In this document: one piece after another, positions 9,863 through 20,558 of the stretch | Layout of the letters: each line of letters begins with the position of its first letter | How positions within the stretch are numbered: position 1 is the first letter of the stretch | Source of the DNA: Phytophthora quininea | Taxonomy: Eukaryota; Oomycota; Peronosporomycetes; Peronosporales; Peronosporaceae | Direction: 5' to 3' | Assembly: GCA_011947345.1 (NCBI GenBank) | Contig: JAAVTG010000274.1 | Coordinates: 1 to 29,268, forward strand | Length of the DNA stretch: 29,268 nucleotides | The notes under the pieces: generated by a model | Told to the model about the DNA's origin: nothing | What the model saw: only the letters and a program-made list of their open reading frames with translations | Database searches by the model: none | Translations under genes and position numbers: made by a program

Positions 9863-9867
<5 letters not shown>
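8938..9867. other. Intergenic, no intact gene
   Basis: Short broken frames only. A minus-strand frame at 9493-9275 (YVVFSTELDVHNGSARLRRA) faintly recalls oomycete START-like/M96-type proteins and continues past a stop to about 9090 (EASRLKRWCLLLKK). It may be a gene relic; I cannot confirm it. Confidence 0.35.
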
Positions 9868-9895
<28 letters not shown>

Positions 9896-9908
9896 CACAC
9901 ACACACAC
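9868..9908. repeat. Compound microsatellite (CT)13-(AC)7
   Basis: A C6 run leads into CT repeats (9868-9893). One G follows, then AC repeats (9895-9908). It is uninterrupted and likely length-variable. Confidence 0.95.
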
Positions 9909-10204
9909 GCAGTCACTATTTCTCGGCCTGGAAGAATAATTCGCAAGTGGATGCGCCGCAGTCTTGATTATACAATTTGAACATACATAATACTAGGTTT
10001 AACCCCGACTTGCGGAATTTCTAGCTGCATTTGTTAATGTTTACATTTCTAGATTAGTACCGCATTATATTTTATCTGGAGTATATTCTCTCCGATTGGT
10101 TATAATTTCTAAAACCTAGCATATATACAGAGGGTAGCACAACAGGGTTAAATTACCAATCAAAAACAAAACTCCTTAATGTATGATTGGTTAACTATTA
10201 ACAG
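9909..10204. other. AT-rich intergenic DNA
   Basis: No coding frame or RNA gene is seen. A short inverted pair (CTAGGTTT near 9993 and AAACCTAG near 10112) is the only structure noted. Confidence 0.4.
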
Positions 10205-10285
10205 GGTCATCTCCTTGTCTGGCCTGACAAACTGGTCTGGCATTTTCCAGACCACAATGCCAGACCCCGACCCGAACATGACCTC
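10205..10285. repeat. Nested inverted repeats built on GTCTGGC/GCCAGAC
   Basis: GGTCAT and ATGACC form the outer pair. Inside lie TGGTCTGG (10233-10240) and CCAGACCA (10247-10254), a perfect 8-bp stem with a 6-nt loop. TCTGGCAT (10236-10243) and ATGCCAGA give an alternative stem. This could be a remnant of transposon ends. Confidence 0.55.
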
Positions 10286-10324
10286 CACTACTAAAGATTG
10301 TAATAAATATTTTTGGAGACAGCT

Positions 10325-10445
10325 GATATTCGGGCTTGAAACTGGTGCAGTGGAATGTGACTTGCCCTATTGTTCGCTGCACTGGGATCGAATCCCTTCG
10401 GACAAATACCTATTTCCGATGAAAATAGTTGCACACAATACACTT
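10325..10445 (+). mobile_element. Possible tRNA-like SINE head (relic)
   Basis: TGGTGCAGTGG at 10343-10353 fits the Pol III A box (TRGYNNARNNG). GGATCGAATCC at 10385-10395 fits the B box except for one base. Start-to-start spacing is 42 nt, within tRNA-derived SINE range. The sequence between does not fold as an obvious tRNA and no clear 3' tail is seen. Confidence 0.3.
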
Positions 10446-10799
10446 TAGGCTATAGTAGCGCAAAATCTATTTGAAAATTAATAGTAATATATTGGATTAG
10501 CCATGTAGGTGTAAGTTTTGCCAGTCGCTTGAGTCTTCACTCTCGTCTCCACTTGCACCGGCATTGTCTTCACTGTAAACGTGGGAAAAGGAATCTGAGT
10601 AGTGTTCGGGAGCGTGAGCATAAAGCCCCTAACATTGCTGATCGGAAGCTTCGTCTTCGACTACAGTAACGCCTTCAAGATAGTCTGCATAAGTATCTTC
10701 ATTAGCAGACGCAAAATCTTGGGCTTCGTTAGCGCGGCTTCTGTCAGCGTAGGACTCTCACCACCATCATTGCTGCTGACGTTGGATTCATCCGAACCG

Positions 10800-11885
10800 G
10801 CCTGGTGTCGTCGTCGCCTTCATCGTCGGATGACGACTCGGTCGTCGCCGGAAGGGGAACAGCTGTCGGAAGTGCGATTGTTTCTCGAGGTTGGCCTCGG
10901 GCACGACGTCATCGAACTGCACCCAGGGCAGTGACATGCCCTCGAGCAAGATCTTCAATAGTCGCAACAAAGGTTGGAAGGTTGGGATGGAGTGTCAAGA
11001 AAGGGCTGTTGAGTACCCTATTCAATCTCTCCAAGGGGTTATTCGTGGGCGCAACGAGACGCGAAGACAGTCCGTGGGCATTCCAAGCAACAGGGGGCGC
11101 ATAATCCACGTCCGGGCGAAGTAAGCCCAGAACTGTCGCCACTGTGAGCGAATATAAGAAATTCCCTGGGCTGGACACTGGTCCTTAACTTGTCGATTGA
11201 CCCAGGTCACACCTTCAACGCTAACGTCTTCCAACACCACTACTGTGGCCATATCAAAGACTCCTGGCTCCATAGCAACGATGGCAGCACGATTGGAGAT
11301 CTCCAACCTACGCATCTTCCTAGCGATAGCTATTATCATCTCAACTTCCCGATCTTGTCTTCGCGTTGCAATAGGAAATTGTCGTAACCAGCCGGCTCAA
11401 CTATTCTCATCGGCCCCATCCACAGATGCACAAATTTAGTGGCCTTCGGACCCCGTGGGGATAAGCAGTCAGACGGTTTGAAATGGAAGAGGCAGCCAAT
11501 GATGTCGGCGTTAGGAAATTGCACTTGGATAGCAGAAATCAGGGCTTGCTCAAAGTCGCACACGACTTCAGCTGGGTCAAACTGTTAGTCGGCGGCTTGA
11601 GATATCAATTGCAAAATATCTCGGTAGCTGTCGTTTGTGCGAGAAGTAGAGAGCACGCAGAACACGGGAACGTAATGACCCGTTGAACTGTCGAACACCA
11701 TCACGACAACGCACTGCTTGAATCCACGAGGGCACAGCGAAAGGTTCCATCAACGAATACGATTGTTCCAGCGTACTTCAGCTGAACTATTAGCTCAGGA
11801 TGCGCCCAGCCGATGATCCTGTTGGGAAAGCCATGTGGTCTCCCAAGCCATTTTAATACAAGCTTATGATTCAGCAACCTCGTAT
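10800..11885 (-). mobile_element. Decayed MULE (Mutator-like) transposase
   Basis: Read on the minus strand in order: RLLNHKLVLKWLG, then GTIVFVDGTF with the first catalytic Asp (codon 11749-11751), GFKQCVVVMVFDSSTGHYVP, VVCDFEQALISAIQVQFP with the second Asp (11555-11557) and GCLFHFK, then the C-terminal TNNPLERLNRVLN (about 11010-11055) and an acidic tail. This is the D..DFE layout of MULE transposases common in oomycetes. It is dead: the frame shifts after FVDGTFR, a TAA interrupts at 11585-11587, and further stops and shifts follow. I could not identify terminal repeats or target duplications, so the true ends are unknown. Confidence 0.8.
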
Positions 11886-12759
11886 TAAATAATTCGGGAT
11901 GAATTTAAACACTGGGGAGACGAGGATAAAGGAGAAGATCGACTTTGCTCGTTCAACCCCTCCAAATCCATATGAATATATTATCTTAGTTCGAGAAGTC
12001 TTAACTTCCTATGAACAGCAAAATTTGCCGAGTTTTTCCCTGCTGAACCATGGGCACACATGCAGAAGGTTCAAAAATCCGAAAGAAGTAGAGTGACCGC
12101 GATGTAGCACTCGTCGCGTAGCTCGTTAAAATAATGAAGTTTCTTGCTATAAATTTTATTCGGAGGAGACGCTACCAGTGTGATAGAATAGGACTTTGGT
12201 TTTGGTCAATTCAAAACCAAAGTCATCGCTGCAACCATTGCTATAAAGCACGTTTGAAACTGCGCTACTAGCCTACAGGCCCCTATTTGCCGTATCTACA
12301 AAACCATCAATGTAACAGTGTTGCCCCACGAAAAAGAATATAAATTATCCTGGAGTGGAGGCCGAATCAAAACTATATTCTTTTCGTATAAAATTGAACC
12401 ATGAAGACCTTGAGCATAACCAGATCCGTTATGGATTCGAGACAGAGAAAAGAAAGTGGTTAAGGTACAGAACTTGCACTTCCTCGAGAGTGGTGCCAGC
12501 AACAACCTGGATCTCTCATCCCAAAGGCAATCGTGGGCGTGTCTTCGAAGTTAGTCAGGTTCTGTAACGTGGTTTGCCGCAGTCTGTACCCCGAATGTGT
12601 CCATTAGGATATGGACCCATTAGTGTTGTCGTTTAGGCTCTCCACCACATATTGCATATTTCTTGGAACGGCTATGTCACATAATTACATAGACACCAAG
12701 GTCAGATAACAACACATAGCCTCGAAAGATGGAAGGAAGCCTAAAAATATTGACTCGGG
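11886..12759. other. No recognised gene; probable transposon debris
   Basis: Only short frames occur, each broken. The position between a MULE and a gypsy relic suggests degraded element sequence, for example the MULE 5' part or gypsy RNase H/integrase. I found no motif to decide. Confidence 0.35.
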
Positions 12760-13910
12760 GCGGCCTACGTCTTCCGTTCACCGCTACTCCCGATGCACAT
12801 TTCCTCAAGTAGTTTCATCAGTTCTTCCTCAGACGTTGCGTAGCCTAGGATGTCGTAGAACTAAACCAGCACTCCGTCATGCAACTAACCACCGAAAGTA
12901 AAGAGACTTGGAGACGAGGTCGTGTCGACCGACCTCGACCTCCTCGTCATAGATAGCACTCAAACGCAGAACGTTGTTGGGCGCTAATCGCCACAACGGG
13001 ACTTGCGGACGGGGAGTTCTTCCTGTACGTTGGAAGGAGGATTGAATAGTGACCAGTCCCCCGCCCGCTCAACTCTGCTAATGTATTAAATGACTGGTTG
13101 GCACTAACTTGGTTTTTGCTTGCTTGCAGATGGCAGATCACGGGATCTGCATCGCTGGTCTGCAGTGCTGGCTTCACAAAAGTGAGTTCAACAACACTTT
13201 AAGAATATGCCACTGCATCGATAGCTCCTTATCTATAGTACCCGCTAGCGTGGAGAAAGAAAAGGTAAGACTGACATGCTTTTAGCATTTAGCTAGCTGT
13301 GAGGTTGAACTAACCTGAATACGTAGAATTTTCGCAAGGGATGGCGACGTGGTCGTCGTCGTCGGCACTGAAGGCCGGCGATGCGATTGTTCATGCACAC
13401 AGGCAGATCAGCCTCCATGGGCACTCGCGTCGTCGTACAGTCCGTGATGTGTCATAAACATAACATTTTATCGTGAGTCAGGATGGAGAGGCAACTGTCA
13501 GTAGCCTCTAAATGAGTCACAAATGTAAACACCTTCAGACTCGCAACATATGTGATCACCACGTCATATTGCGGCATCGGCCACTGCATGAGATGGTACA
13601 CGCGTTCACTGCCTTTCTGTCGATGCACATCCAAAGACACCCGCAGTCGGCATCGACACGATCCGCGGCGTCGACGCCCAGCTACTATTGTAGTTTATTT
13701 GGATTGGTCCAAACGTTTTTAGCTCACCGACACGAGTGTCCAGAAATTCCTGTTGCATCGGGACGAACAATGTACAGGCGTCACATCAGGTTCTAATCTC
13801 AGCTGAAGTGGAGGAACTTTCACTGGCGGGTGGTGCCCAAATGCAAACCAAAATTCAACACTGTAGCGCTCCAGAGATGACCGTAGTTGATCCTGTTTTT
13901 CCTTCAAGAT
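12760..13910 (-). mobile_element. Decayed Ty3/gypsy reverse transcriptase
   Basis: Minus-strand order: HHPPVKVPPLQLRLEPDVTP (13907-13719 frame), matching the segment just before gypsy RT; then CIDRKAVNACTI and QWPMPQYDVVITYVASLKVF (13640-13452 frame), the RT palm start; then a frame-shifted THHGLYTT segment; then VLV-stop-FYDILGYATSEEELMKLLEE (about 12795-12875), which corresponds to the catalytic box. There the expected Trp is a TAG stop and the first Asp of the DD pair reads Tyr. Several frameshifts separate the pieces. No LTRs, primer site or integrase were recognised, so the limits cover only the RT part. Confidence 0.72.
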
Positions 13911-13989
13911 TATTTATGGTGCCGGTTGTTGCGTACCTAAACTTGCACTGAAATGACCTAATGGTTATTTTTAAAAGTGGTCGGTAGTT

Positions 13990-15430
13990 TAAGGTGCAAC
14001 ATCTACCAATAGCGTTTGTCTTACTTGGAGGACTTGTACACGAGCGGAATGCTCGGCTTGATTAACGTGTCGTGGTATGGTGCTTTGCTTCGGTGCTACT
14101 TCTCGTCTTCGATGAGCTTCATGTATGGGTGCGCGTCCTCCTTTGATTTCTGGATAAATCCGAGCAAACTGGGATGGCGGGCAGAGAAAAGTTCCTAAAA
14201 TTCCTGTTGTATCGCTCTAAAGGGTTATTTGTCGGTCAGCAACGTCGACTCCAGCCTCTAGCTGTCGTTCACATTCCAGAGGCAAGCTCTGTAGTTACAA
14301 AAATAGCGTCAAAACGTTTCCCATTGCGTCTTTGCGCCTGTTTCACCAACCAAGCTACGGGCGAATTGAATGCCCTGCAAAACCAAACGTTAGCTAATTC
14401 AATTATAAACACCGTATTTATTGGCGATCTCGTCCACCGGAATGACCATGAGCACGTCAATAACACCGGGCCGAAACCCGAAAGGTATCTGGGCAGGCGA
14501 AATACGTAACTCGAGCATTTTGCGGTGGAGTGCTTGTATCCAGTGAAACAGGTACCCTACTAATTTCACCTTGGGAACTGCTCCATCACAGCGTTGATCA
14601 GGCCCTTCTCGAAATACAACTCACAGATGTTGGTTCTAGCAGTGAATCCGCTTGGATGATGTCATAGTTTAGCGCAGCCCCATAAGCTTCTTGCGTCTTT
14701 GAATTGATTAAAGAGTAGAGCGCAGGCACGTAAAGGCCCCAGGGTCGCGCACCGTCACGATGAGACACTGCGTGAAAGGTCGGGGAGCCATCTTGAAGGT
14801 GCCGTCTATAAAGACAGCACTATCAGGTTAGCGAAGAAAGCGGACCATATCTGGATGTCCAAAGCCCATAAGTCTGTGTAGAGCACTCCCAAATGTGTGG
14901 ACCACGCTAAATTGAAGGAACGGCCGCGGGCCGTCCTCGGCCACGTTTCGTGCTGGCACGGTCTCGCCAGCGCAAAAGTGTCCCCACCAGTAGTTTAGGA
15001 GCGAACGTACTTAATAATGTCAACACCTGGCTGCCTGGAGATAGTGTTCAGCGCTTTATCCGGATAAGCATCGTGAATCGATGAGTACTTCCTCACACAC
15101 CATTCCCGGGGATTAACAGGTTTGGTCGTCCAGTAACTTGCAGAGCAGCACATCTCTTGTCGAACGTATGTAATCGCTGGTGGTGTTTCTTCGTGGTCGG
15201 CTGCTCTTTCCGCAGTTTGACGACTCCGTCTCGAACGATCAGACGGGCTTTACATCGTTTCACTATAGTGACCACCTCGGGATAATGGCTCGCAGCTAAC
15301 CTTTTCTTCACATCGCACTTGATCCAAATCGACCTCCTTAACTTCTATCCACCAACGGCGGAGGCGACAGTTGGCTGTCGCTTCTTGGAAAGTCTCCACA
15401 CCACAAGTGTGCCACACTGTATTACATATT
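13990..15430 (-). mobile_element. Second decayed MULE transposase
   Basis: An N-terminal frame at 15311-15093 (KKRLAASHYPEVVTIVKRCKA) is followed by LHRLMGFGHPDMVRFLR, a TAA (14828-14830), and SAVFIDGTFKMAPRPFTQC with the first Asp codon at 14804-14806. Then come ELYFEKGLINAVMEQFP and VKLVGYLFHWIQALHRKM, and a degraded C terminus (SARHPSLLGFI, HPYMKLIEDEK). The second catalytic Asp, expected in DFEKGLINAV, reads Tyr (codon 14614-14616). Stops and frameshifts are frequent. It differs enough from the MULE at 10800-11885 to be another subfamily. Terminal repeats were not found. Confidence 0.75.
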
Positions 15431-15709
15431 ATACGATTCTGCTTGGTTGAAGATATAATTAGCTGTTGAGATTGGGAAGTAGTCTAATTCATAAAGCAAG
15501 TGAATATTATCTTCAAAAGCCTCGAACTCAATGCCTTCGAGTCCACTTAACTATAAACTCACTCTTGAGAATGCACACCCGTAAACGATCAACGGTTACC
15601 TAGCGATATACCTAGGGAAACGGTTGCGTGTTCTACTTGCGCCTGACCGAGAAATCCAACAGAATGACATATTATGACGAGTGGCAACGACTTACAGTAC
15701 TCAGTCAAT
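15431..15709. other. Junction DNA between the MULE relic and the tRNA array
   Basis: No gene or clear element is seen. From about 15710 the sequence starts to resemble the array unit, with mismatches, before becoming unit-like at about 15730. Confidence 0.4.
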
Positions 15710-16087
15710 TTCAATCATATTGGGCATGTACTTCTCTCGGATGTCGGCCGTTCCTGAACCTGCCAGGGCGGGACATCGAGTCCAGACGTCGGCCTGTTGT
15801 TTGCCGAACTACGCACACGAAATCCCCTATTGTCGACATGCTCACAAGACTACTGACGCACAGCCGGAGCTGGCGGCCGTGCGCGTTTGCTATGTAGCAA
15901 TGCGAGACAAAAGTTGTCGCAAAATGACAAAGGTTGATCGTTCGTGGAAATGTGCAGAAGGCCGAGTTTCGTGACTGGAGGGTCTGTGATCGGCTCTACA
16001 AGCCCGTGGACGTGTGTGAGGGCCGCTGGAAGTGCGTGAATGCGTGAATGCGCTGGGAGGCACAGCAGCTGAATGGAGCAAAGAGGT

Positions 16088-16167
16088 TGGCCAATGTGGG
16101 ATTCGAACCCACGCCCTTTCGGACCAGTGCCTTAAACTGGCGCCTTAGACCGCTCGGCCAATTGACC
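16088..16167 (-). tRNA. tRNA-Leu(AAG), copy 1
   Basis: The 80-nt gene folds fully. The acceptor stem is GGTCAAT with ATTGGCC, including one U-G pair. The D arm is GCC/GGC, the anticodon stem CCAGT/ACTGG, the loop TTAAGGC. The long class II variable arm TCCGAAAGGGC and T arm GTGGG/CCCAC follow. The discriminator is A, as leucyl-tRNA synthetases need. Anticodon AAG is at 16133-16131, presumably edited to IAG to read CUU, CUC and CUA. The A box TGGCCGAGCGG and B box GGTTCGAATCC are perfect. There is no intron and CCA is not encoded. The upstream spacer (to the right) carries the T allele of GGA(T/C)GTC, a C5 run, and the only CCTCCACTC variant. Confidence 0.97.
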
Positions 16168-16197
16168 ATCACAACTTAACCACAACCCTCTGACACA

Positions 16198-16207
16198 CAA
16201 AAATAGC
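16198..16207 (-). promoter_or_regulatory. T-rich TATA-like element upstream of tRNA copy 1 (repeated in every unit)
   Basis: GCTATTTTTG lies 31-40 nt upstream of the tRNA 5' end, where TFIIIB is placed. Its T5 run, with the T4 run just beyond, could also stop Pol III transcripts arriving from the neighbouring unit. Both roles are inferred. Confidence 0.35.
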
Positions 16208-16833
16208 AAAAGACACCCTTCCAACAAACGCACGCACACACCTCCTACACCACCTTCCTCCACTCACACGGCGCCACCAACCACCGCTCTCTCGCCCCCG
16301 AGTCTCTTCTCGCTCGCACGCAACATTCCCTTCATGCTCGAGACCGATGCTTCACCGACTCGACCGTCACCGCGTTTCGTTCCCCCAGCTCAGCGCGGGT
16401 ATCTGGAACACATCAGGACACCTGCCCGTCGTCTGCGAACACCCCACGACTCGAATTCGATCGTATTGGACTTGTACTTCTCTCGGATGTCGGCCGTTCC
16501 TGAACCTGCCAGGGCGGGACATCGAGTCCAGACGTCGGCCTGTTGTTTGCCGAACTACGCACACGAAATCCCCTATTGTCGACATGCTCACAAGACTACT
16601 GACGCACAGCCGGAGCTGGCGGCCGTGCGCGTTTGCTATGTAGCAATGCGAGACAAAAGTTGTCGCAAAATGACAAAGGTTGATCGTTCGTGGAAATGTG
16701 CAGAAGGCCGAGTTTCGTGACTGGAGGGTCTGTGATCGGCTCTACAAGCCCGTGGACGTGTGTGAGGGCCGCTGGAAGTGCGTGAATGCGTGAATGCGCT
16801 GGGAGGCACAGCAGCTGAATGGAGCAAAGAGGT

Positions 16834-16913
16834 TGGCCAATGTGGGATTCGAACCCACGCCCTTTCGGACCAGTGCCTTAAACTGGCGCCTTAGACCGCT
16901 CGGCCAATTGACC
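16834..16913 (-). tRNA. tRNA-Leu(AAG), copy 2
   Basis: Same 80 nt as copy 1. Its upstream spacer has the C and G alleles (GGACGTC, TTCCGGAAC), GCAAAACACAC and a missing GCAC in the ACGCACGCACAC tract. The next tRNA is 743 bp on. Confidence 0.95.
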
Positions 16914-17576
16914 ATCACAACTTAACCACAACCCTCTGACACACAAAAATAGCAAAACACACCCTTCCAACAAACGCACACACACCTCCTACACCACCTT
17001 CCTCCGCTCACACGGCGCCACCAACCACCGCTCTCTCGCCCCCGAGTCTCTTCTCGCTCGCACGCAACATTCCCTTCATGCTCGAGACCGATGCTTCACC
17101 GACTCGACCGTCACCGCGTTTCGTTCCCCCAGCTCAGCGCGGGTATCTGGAACACATCAGGACACCTGCCCGTCGTCTGCGAACACCCCACGACTCGAAT
17201 TCGATCGTATTGGACTTGTACTTCTCTCGGACGTCGGCCGTTCCGGAACCTGCCAGGGCGGGACATCGAGTCCAGACGTCGGCCTGTTGTTTGCCGAACT
17301 ACGCACACGAAATCCCCTATTGTCGACATGCTCACAAGACTACTGACGCACAGCCGGAGCTGGCGGCCGTGCGCGTTTGCTATGTAGCAATGCGAGACAA
17401 AAGTTGTCGCAAAATGACAAAGGTTGATCGTTCGTGGAAATGTGCAGAAGGCCGAGTTTCGTGACTGGAGGGTCTGTGATCGGCTCTACAAGCCCGTGGA
17501 CGTGTGTGAGGCCGCTGGAAGTGCGTGAATGCGTGAATGCGCTGGGAGGCACAGCAGCTGAATGGAGCAAAGAGGT

Positions 17577-17656
17577 TGGCCAATGTGGGATTCGAACCCA
17601 CGCCCTTTCGGACCAGTGCCTTAAACTGGCGCCTTAGACCGCTCGGCCAATTGACC
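17577..17656 (-). tRNA. tRNA-Leu(AAG), copy 3
   Basis: Identical by eye to copy 1. The upstream spacer has the C and G alleles and a C5 run. The flank just downstream reads GAGGCCG, one G short of the usual GAGGGCCG. Confidence 0.95.
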
Positions 17657-18322
17657 ATCACAACTTAACCACAACCCTCTGACACACAAAAATAGCAAAA
17701 GACACCCTTCCAACAAACGCACGCACACACCTCCTACACCACCTTCCTCCGCTCACACGGCGCCACCAACCACCGCTCTCTCGCCCCCGAGTCTCTTCTC
17801 GCTCGCACGCAACATTCCCTTCATGCTCGAGACCGATGCTTCACCGACTCGACCGTCACCGCGTTTCGTTCCCCCAGCTCAGCGCGGGTATCTGGAACAC
17901 ATCAGGACACCTGCCCGTCGTCTGCGAACACCCCACGACTCGAATTCGATCGTATTGGACTTGTACTTCTCTCGGACGTCGGCCGTTCCGGAACCTGCCA
18001 GGGCGGGACATCGAGTCCAGACGTCGGCCTGTTGTTTGCCGAACTACGCACACGAAATCCCCTATTGTCGACATGCTCACAAGACTACTGACGCACAGCC
18101 GGAGCTGGCGGCCGTGCGCGTTTGCTATGTAGCAATGCGAGACAAAAGTTGTCGCAAAATGACAAAGGTTGATCGTTCGTGGAAATGTGCAGAAGGCCGA
18201 GTTTCGTGACTGGAGGGTCTGTGATCGGCTCTACAAGCCCGTGGACGTGTGTGAGGGCCGCTGGAAGTGCGTGAATGCGTGAATGCGCTGGGAGGCACAG
18301 CAGCTGAATGGAGCAAAGAGGT

Positions 18323-18402
18323 TGGCCAATGTGGGATTCGAACCCACGCCCTTTCGGACCAGTGCCTTAAACTGGCGCCTTAGACCGCTCGGCCAATTGA
18401 CC
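18323..18402 (-). tRNA. tRNA-Leu(AAG), copy 4
   Basis: Identical by eye. The upstream spacer has the C allele, TTCCTGAAC and a C4 run. This spacer type recurs next to copies 5 and 7. Confidence 0.95.
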
Positions 18403-19067
18403 ATCACAACTTAACCACAACCCTCTGACACACAAAAATAGCAAAAGACACCCTTCCAACAAACGCACGCACACACCTCCTACACCACCTTCCTCCGCTC
18501 ACACGGCGCCACCAACCACCGCTCTCTCGCCCCCGAGTCTCTTCTCGCTCGCACGCAACATTCCCTTCATGCTCGAGACCGATGCTTCACCGACTCGACC
18601 GTCACCGCGTTTCGTTCCCCAGCTCAGCGCGGGTATCTGGAACACATCAGGACACCTGCCCGTCGTCTGCGAACACCCCACGACTCGAATTCGATCGTAT
18701 TGGACTTGTACTTCTCTCGGACGTCGGCCGTTCCTGAACCTGCCAGGGCGGGACATCGAGTCCAGACGTCGGCCTGTTGTTTGCCGAACTACGCACACGA
18801 AATCCCCTATTGTCGACATGCTCACAAGACTACTGACGCACAGCCGGAGCTGGCGGCCGTGCGCGTTTGCTATGTAGCAATGCGAGACAAAAGTTGTCGC
18901 AAAATGACAAAGGTTGATCGTTCGTGGAAATGTGCAGAAGGCCGAGTTTCGTGACTGGAGGGTCTGTGATCGGCTCTACAAGCCCGTGGACGTGTGTGAG
19001 GGCCGCTGGAAGTGCGTGAATGCGTGAATGCGCTGGGAGGCACAGCAGCTGAATGGAGCAAAGAGGT

Positions 19068-19147
19068 TGGCCAATGTGGGATTCGAACCCACGCCCTTTC
19101 GGACCAGTGCCTTAAACTGGCGCCTTAGACCGCTCGGCCAATTGACC
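19068..19147 (-). tRNA. tRNA-Leu(AAG), copy 5
   Basis: Identical by eye. The upstream spacer matches that of copy 4 and has the same 745-bp period. Confidence 0.95.
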
Positions 19148-19812
19148 ATCACAACTTAACCACAACCCTCTGACACACAAAAATAGCAAAAGACACCCTT
19201 CCAACAAACGCACGCACACACCTCCTACACCACCTTCCTCCGCTCACACGGCGCCACCAACCACCGCTCTCTCGCCCCCGAGTCTCTTCTCGCTCGCACG
19301 CAACATTCCCTTCATGCTCGAGACCGATGCTTCACCGACTCGACCGTCACCGCGTTTCGTTCCCCAGCTCAGCGCGGGTATCTGGAACACATCAGGACAC
19401 CTGCCCGTCGTCTGCGAACACCCCACGACTCGAATTCGATCGTATTGGACTTGTACTTCTCTCGGACGTCGGCCGTTCCTGAACCTGCCAGGGCGGGACA
19501 TCGAGTCCAGACGTCGGCCTGTTGTTTGCCGAACTACGCACACGAAATCCCCTATTGTCGACATGCTCACAAGACTACTGACGCACAGCCGGAGCTGGCG
19601 GCCGTGCGCGTTTGCTATGTAGCAATGCGAGACAAAAGTTGTCGCAAAATGACAAAGGTTGATCGTTCGTGGAAATGTGCAGAAGGCCGAGTTTCGTGAC
19701 TGGAGGGTCTGTGATCGGCTCTACAAGCCCGTGGACGTGTGTGAGGGCCGCTGGAAGTGCGTGAATGCGTGAATGCGCTGGGAGGCACAGCAGCTGAATG
19801 GAGCAAAGAGGT

Positions 19813-19892
19813 TGGCCAATGTGGGATTCGAACCCACGCCCTTTCGGACCAGTGCCTTAAACTGGCGCCTTAGACCGCTCGGCCAATTGACC
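19813..19892 (-). tRNA. tRNA-Leu(AAG), copy 6
   Basis: Identical by eye. The upstream spacer differs from that of copy 5 by the C5 run, giving 746 bp. Confidence 0.95.
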
Positions 19893-20558
19893 ATCACAAC
19901 TTAACCACAACCCTCTGACACACAAAAATAGCAAAAGACACCCTTCCAACAAACGCACGCACACACCTCCTACACCACCTTCCTCCGCTCACACGGCGCC
20001 ACCAACCACCGCTCTCTCGCCCCCGAGTCTCTTCTCGCTCGCACGCAACATTCCCTTCATGCTCGAGACCGATGCTTCACCGACTCGACCGTCACCGCGT
20101 TTCGTTCCCCCAGCTCAGCGCGGGTATCTGGAACACATCAGGACACCTGCCCGTCGTCTGCGAACACCCCACGACTCGAATTCGATCGTATTGGACTTGT
20201 ACTTCTCTCGGACGTCGGCCGTTCCTGAACCTGCCAGGGCGGGACATCGAGTCCAGACGTCGGCCTGTTGTTTGCCGAACTACGCACACGAAATCCCCTA
20301 TTGTCGACATGCTCACAAGACTACTGACGCACAGCCGGAGCTGGCGGCCGTGCGCGTTTGCTATGTAGCAATGCGAGACAAAAGTTGTCGCAAAATGACA
20401 AAGGTTGATCGTTCGTGGAAATGTGCAGAAGGCCGAGTTTCGTGACTGGAGGGTCTGTGATCGGCTCTACAAGCCCGTGGACGTGTGTGAGGGCCGCTGG
20501 AAGTGCGTGAATGCGTGAATGCGCTGGGAGGCACAGCAGCTGAATGGAGCAAAGAGGT

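Noticed and set aside
10179..10448. 89-codon plus-strand frame as a gene
   Set aside because: It spans the inverted repeats and the A/B-box segment, has no domain, and fits repeat DNA better.
16168..16833. A second RNA gene (5S rRNA, U6 or snoRNA) in the spacer
   Set aside because: I found no 5S internal control region, U6 core or C/D box pair on either strand.
17380..17661. Minus-strand frame with VNWPSGLRRQFKALVRKGVGSNPT as a protein gene
   Set aside because: This is the tRNA-Leu sequence and its downstream flank read as codons. Opening and closing of the frame depends on spacer indels.
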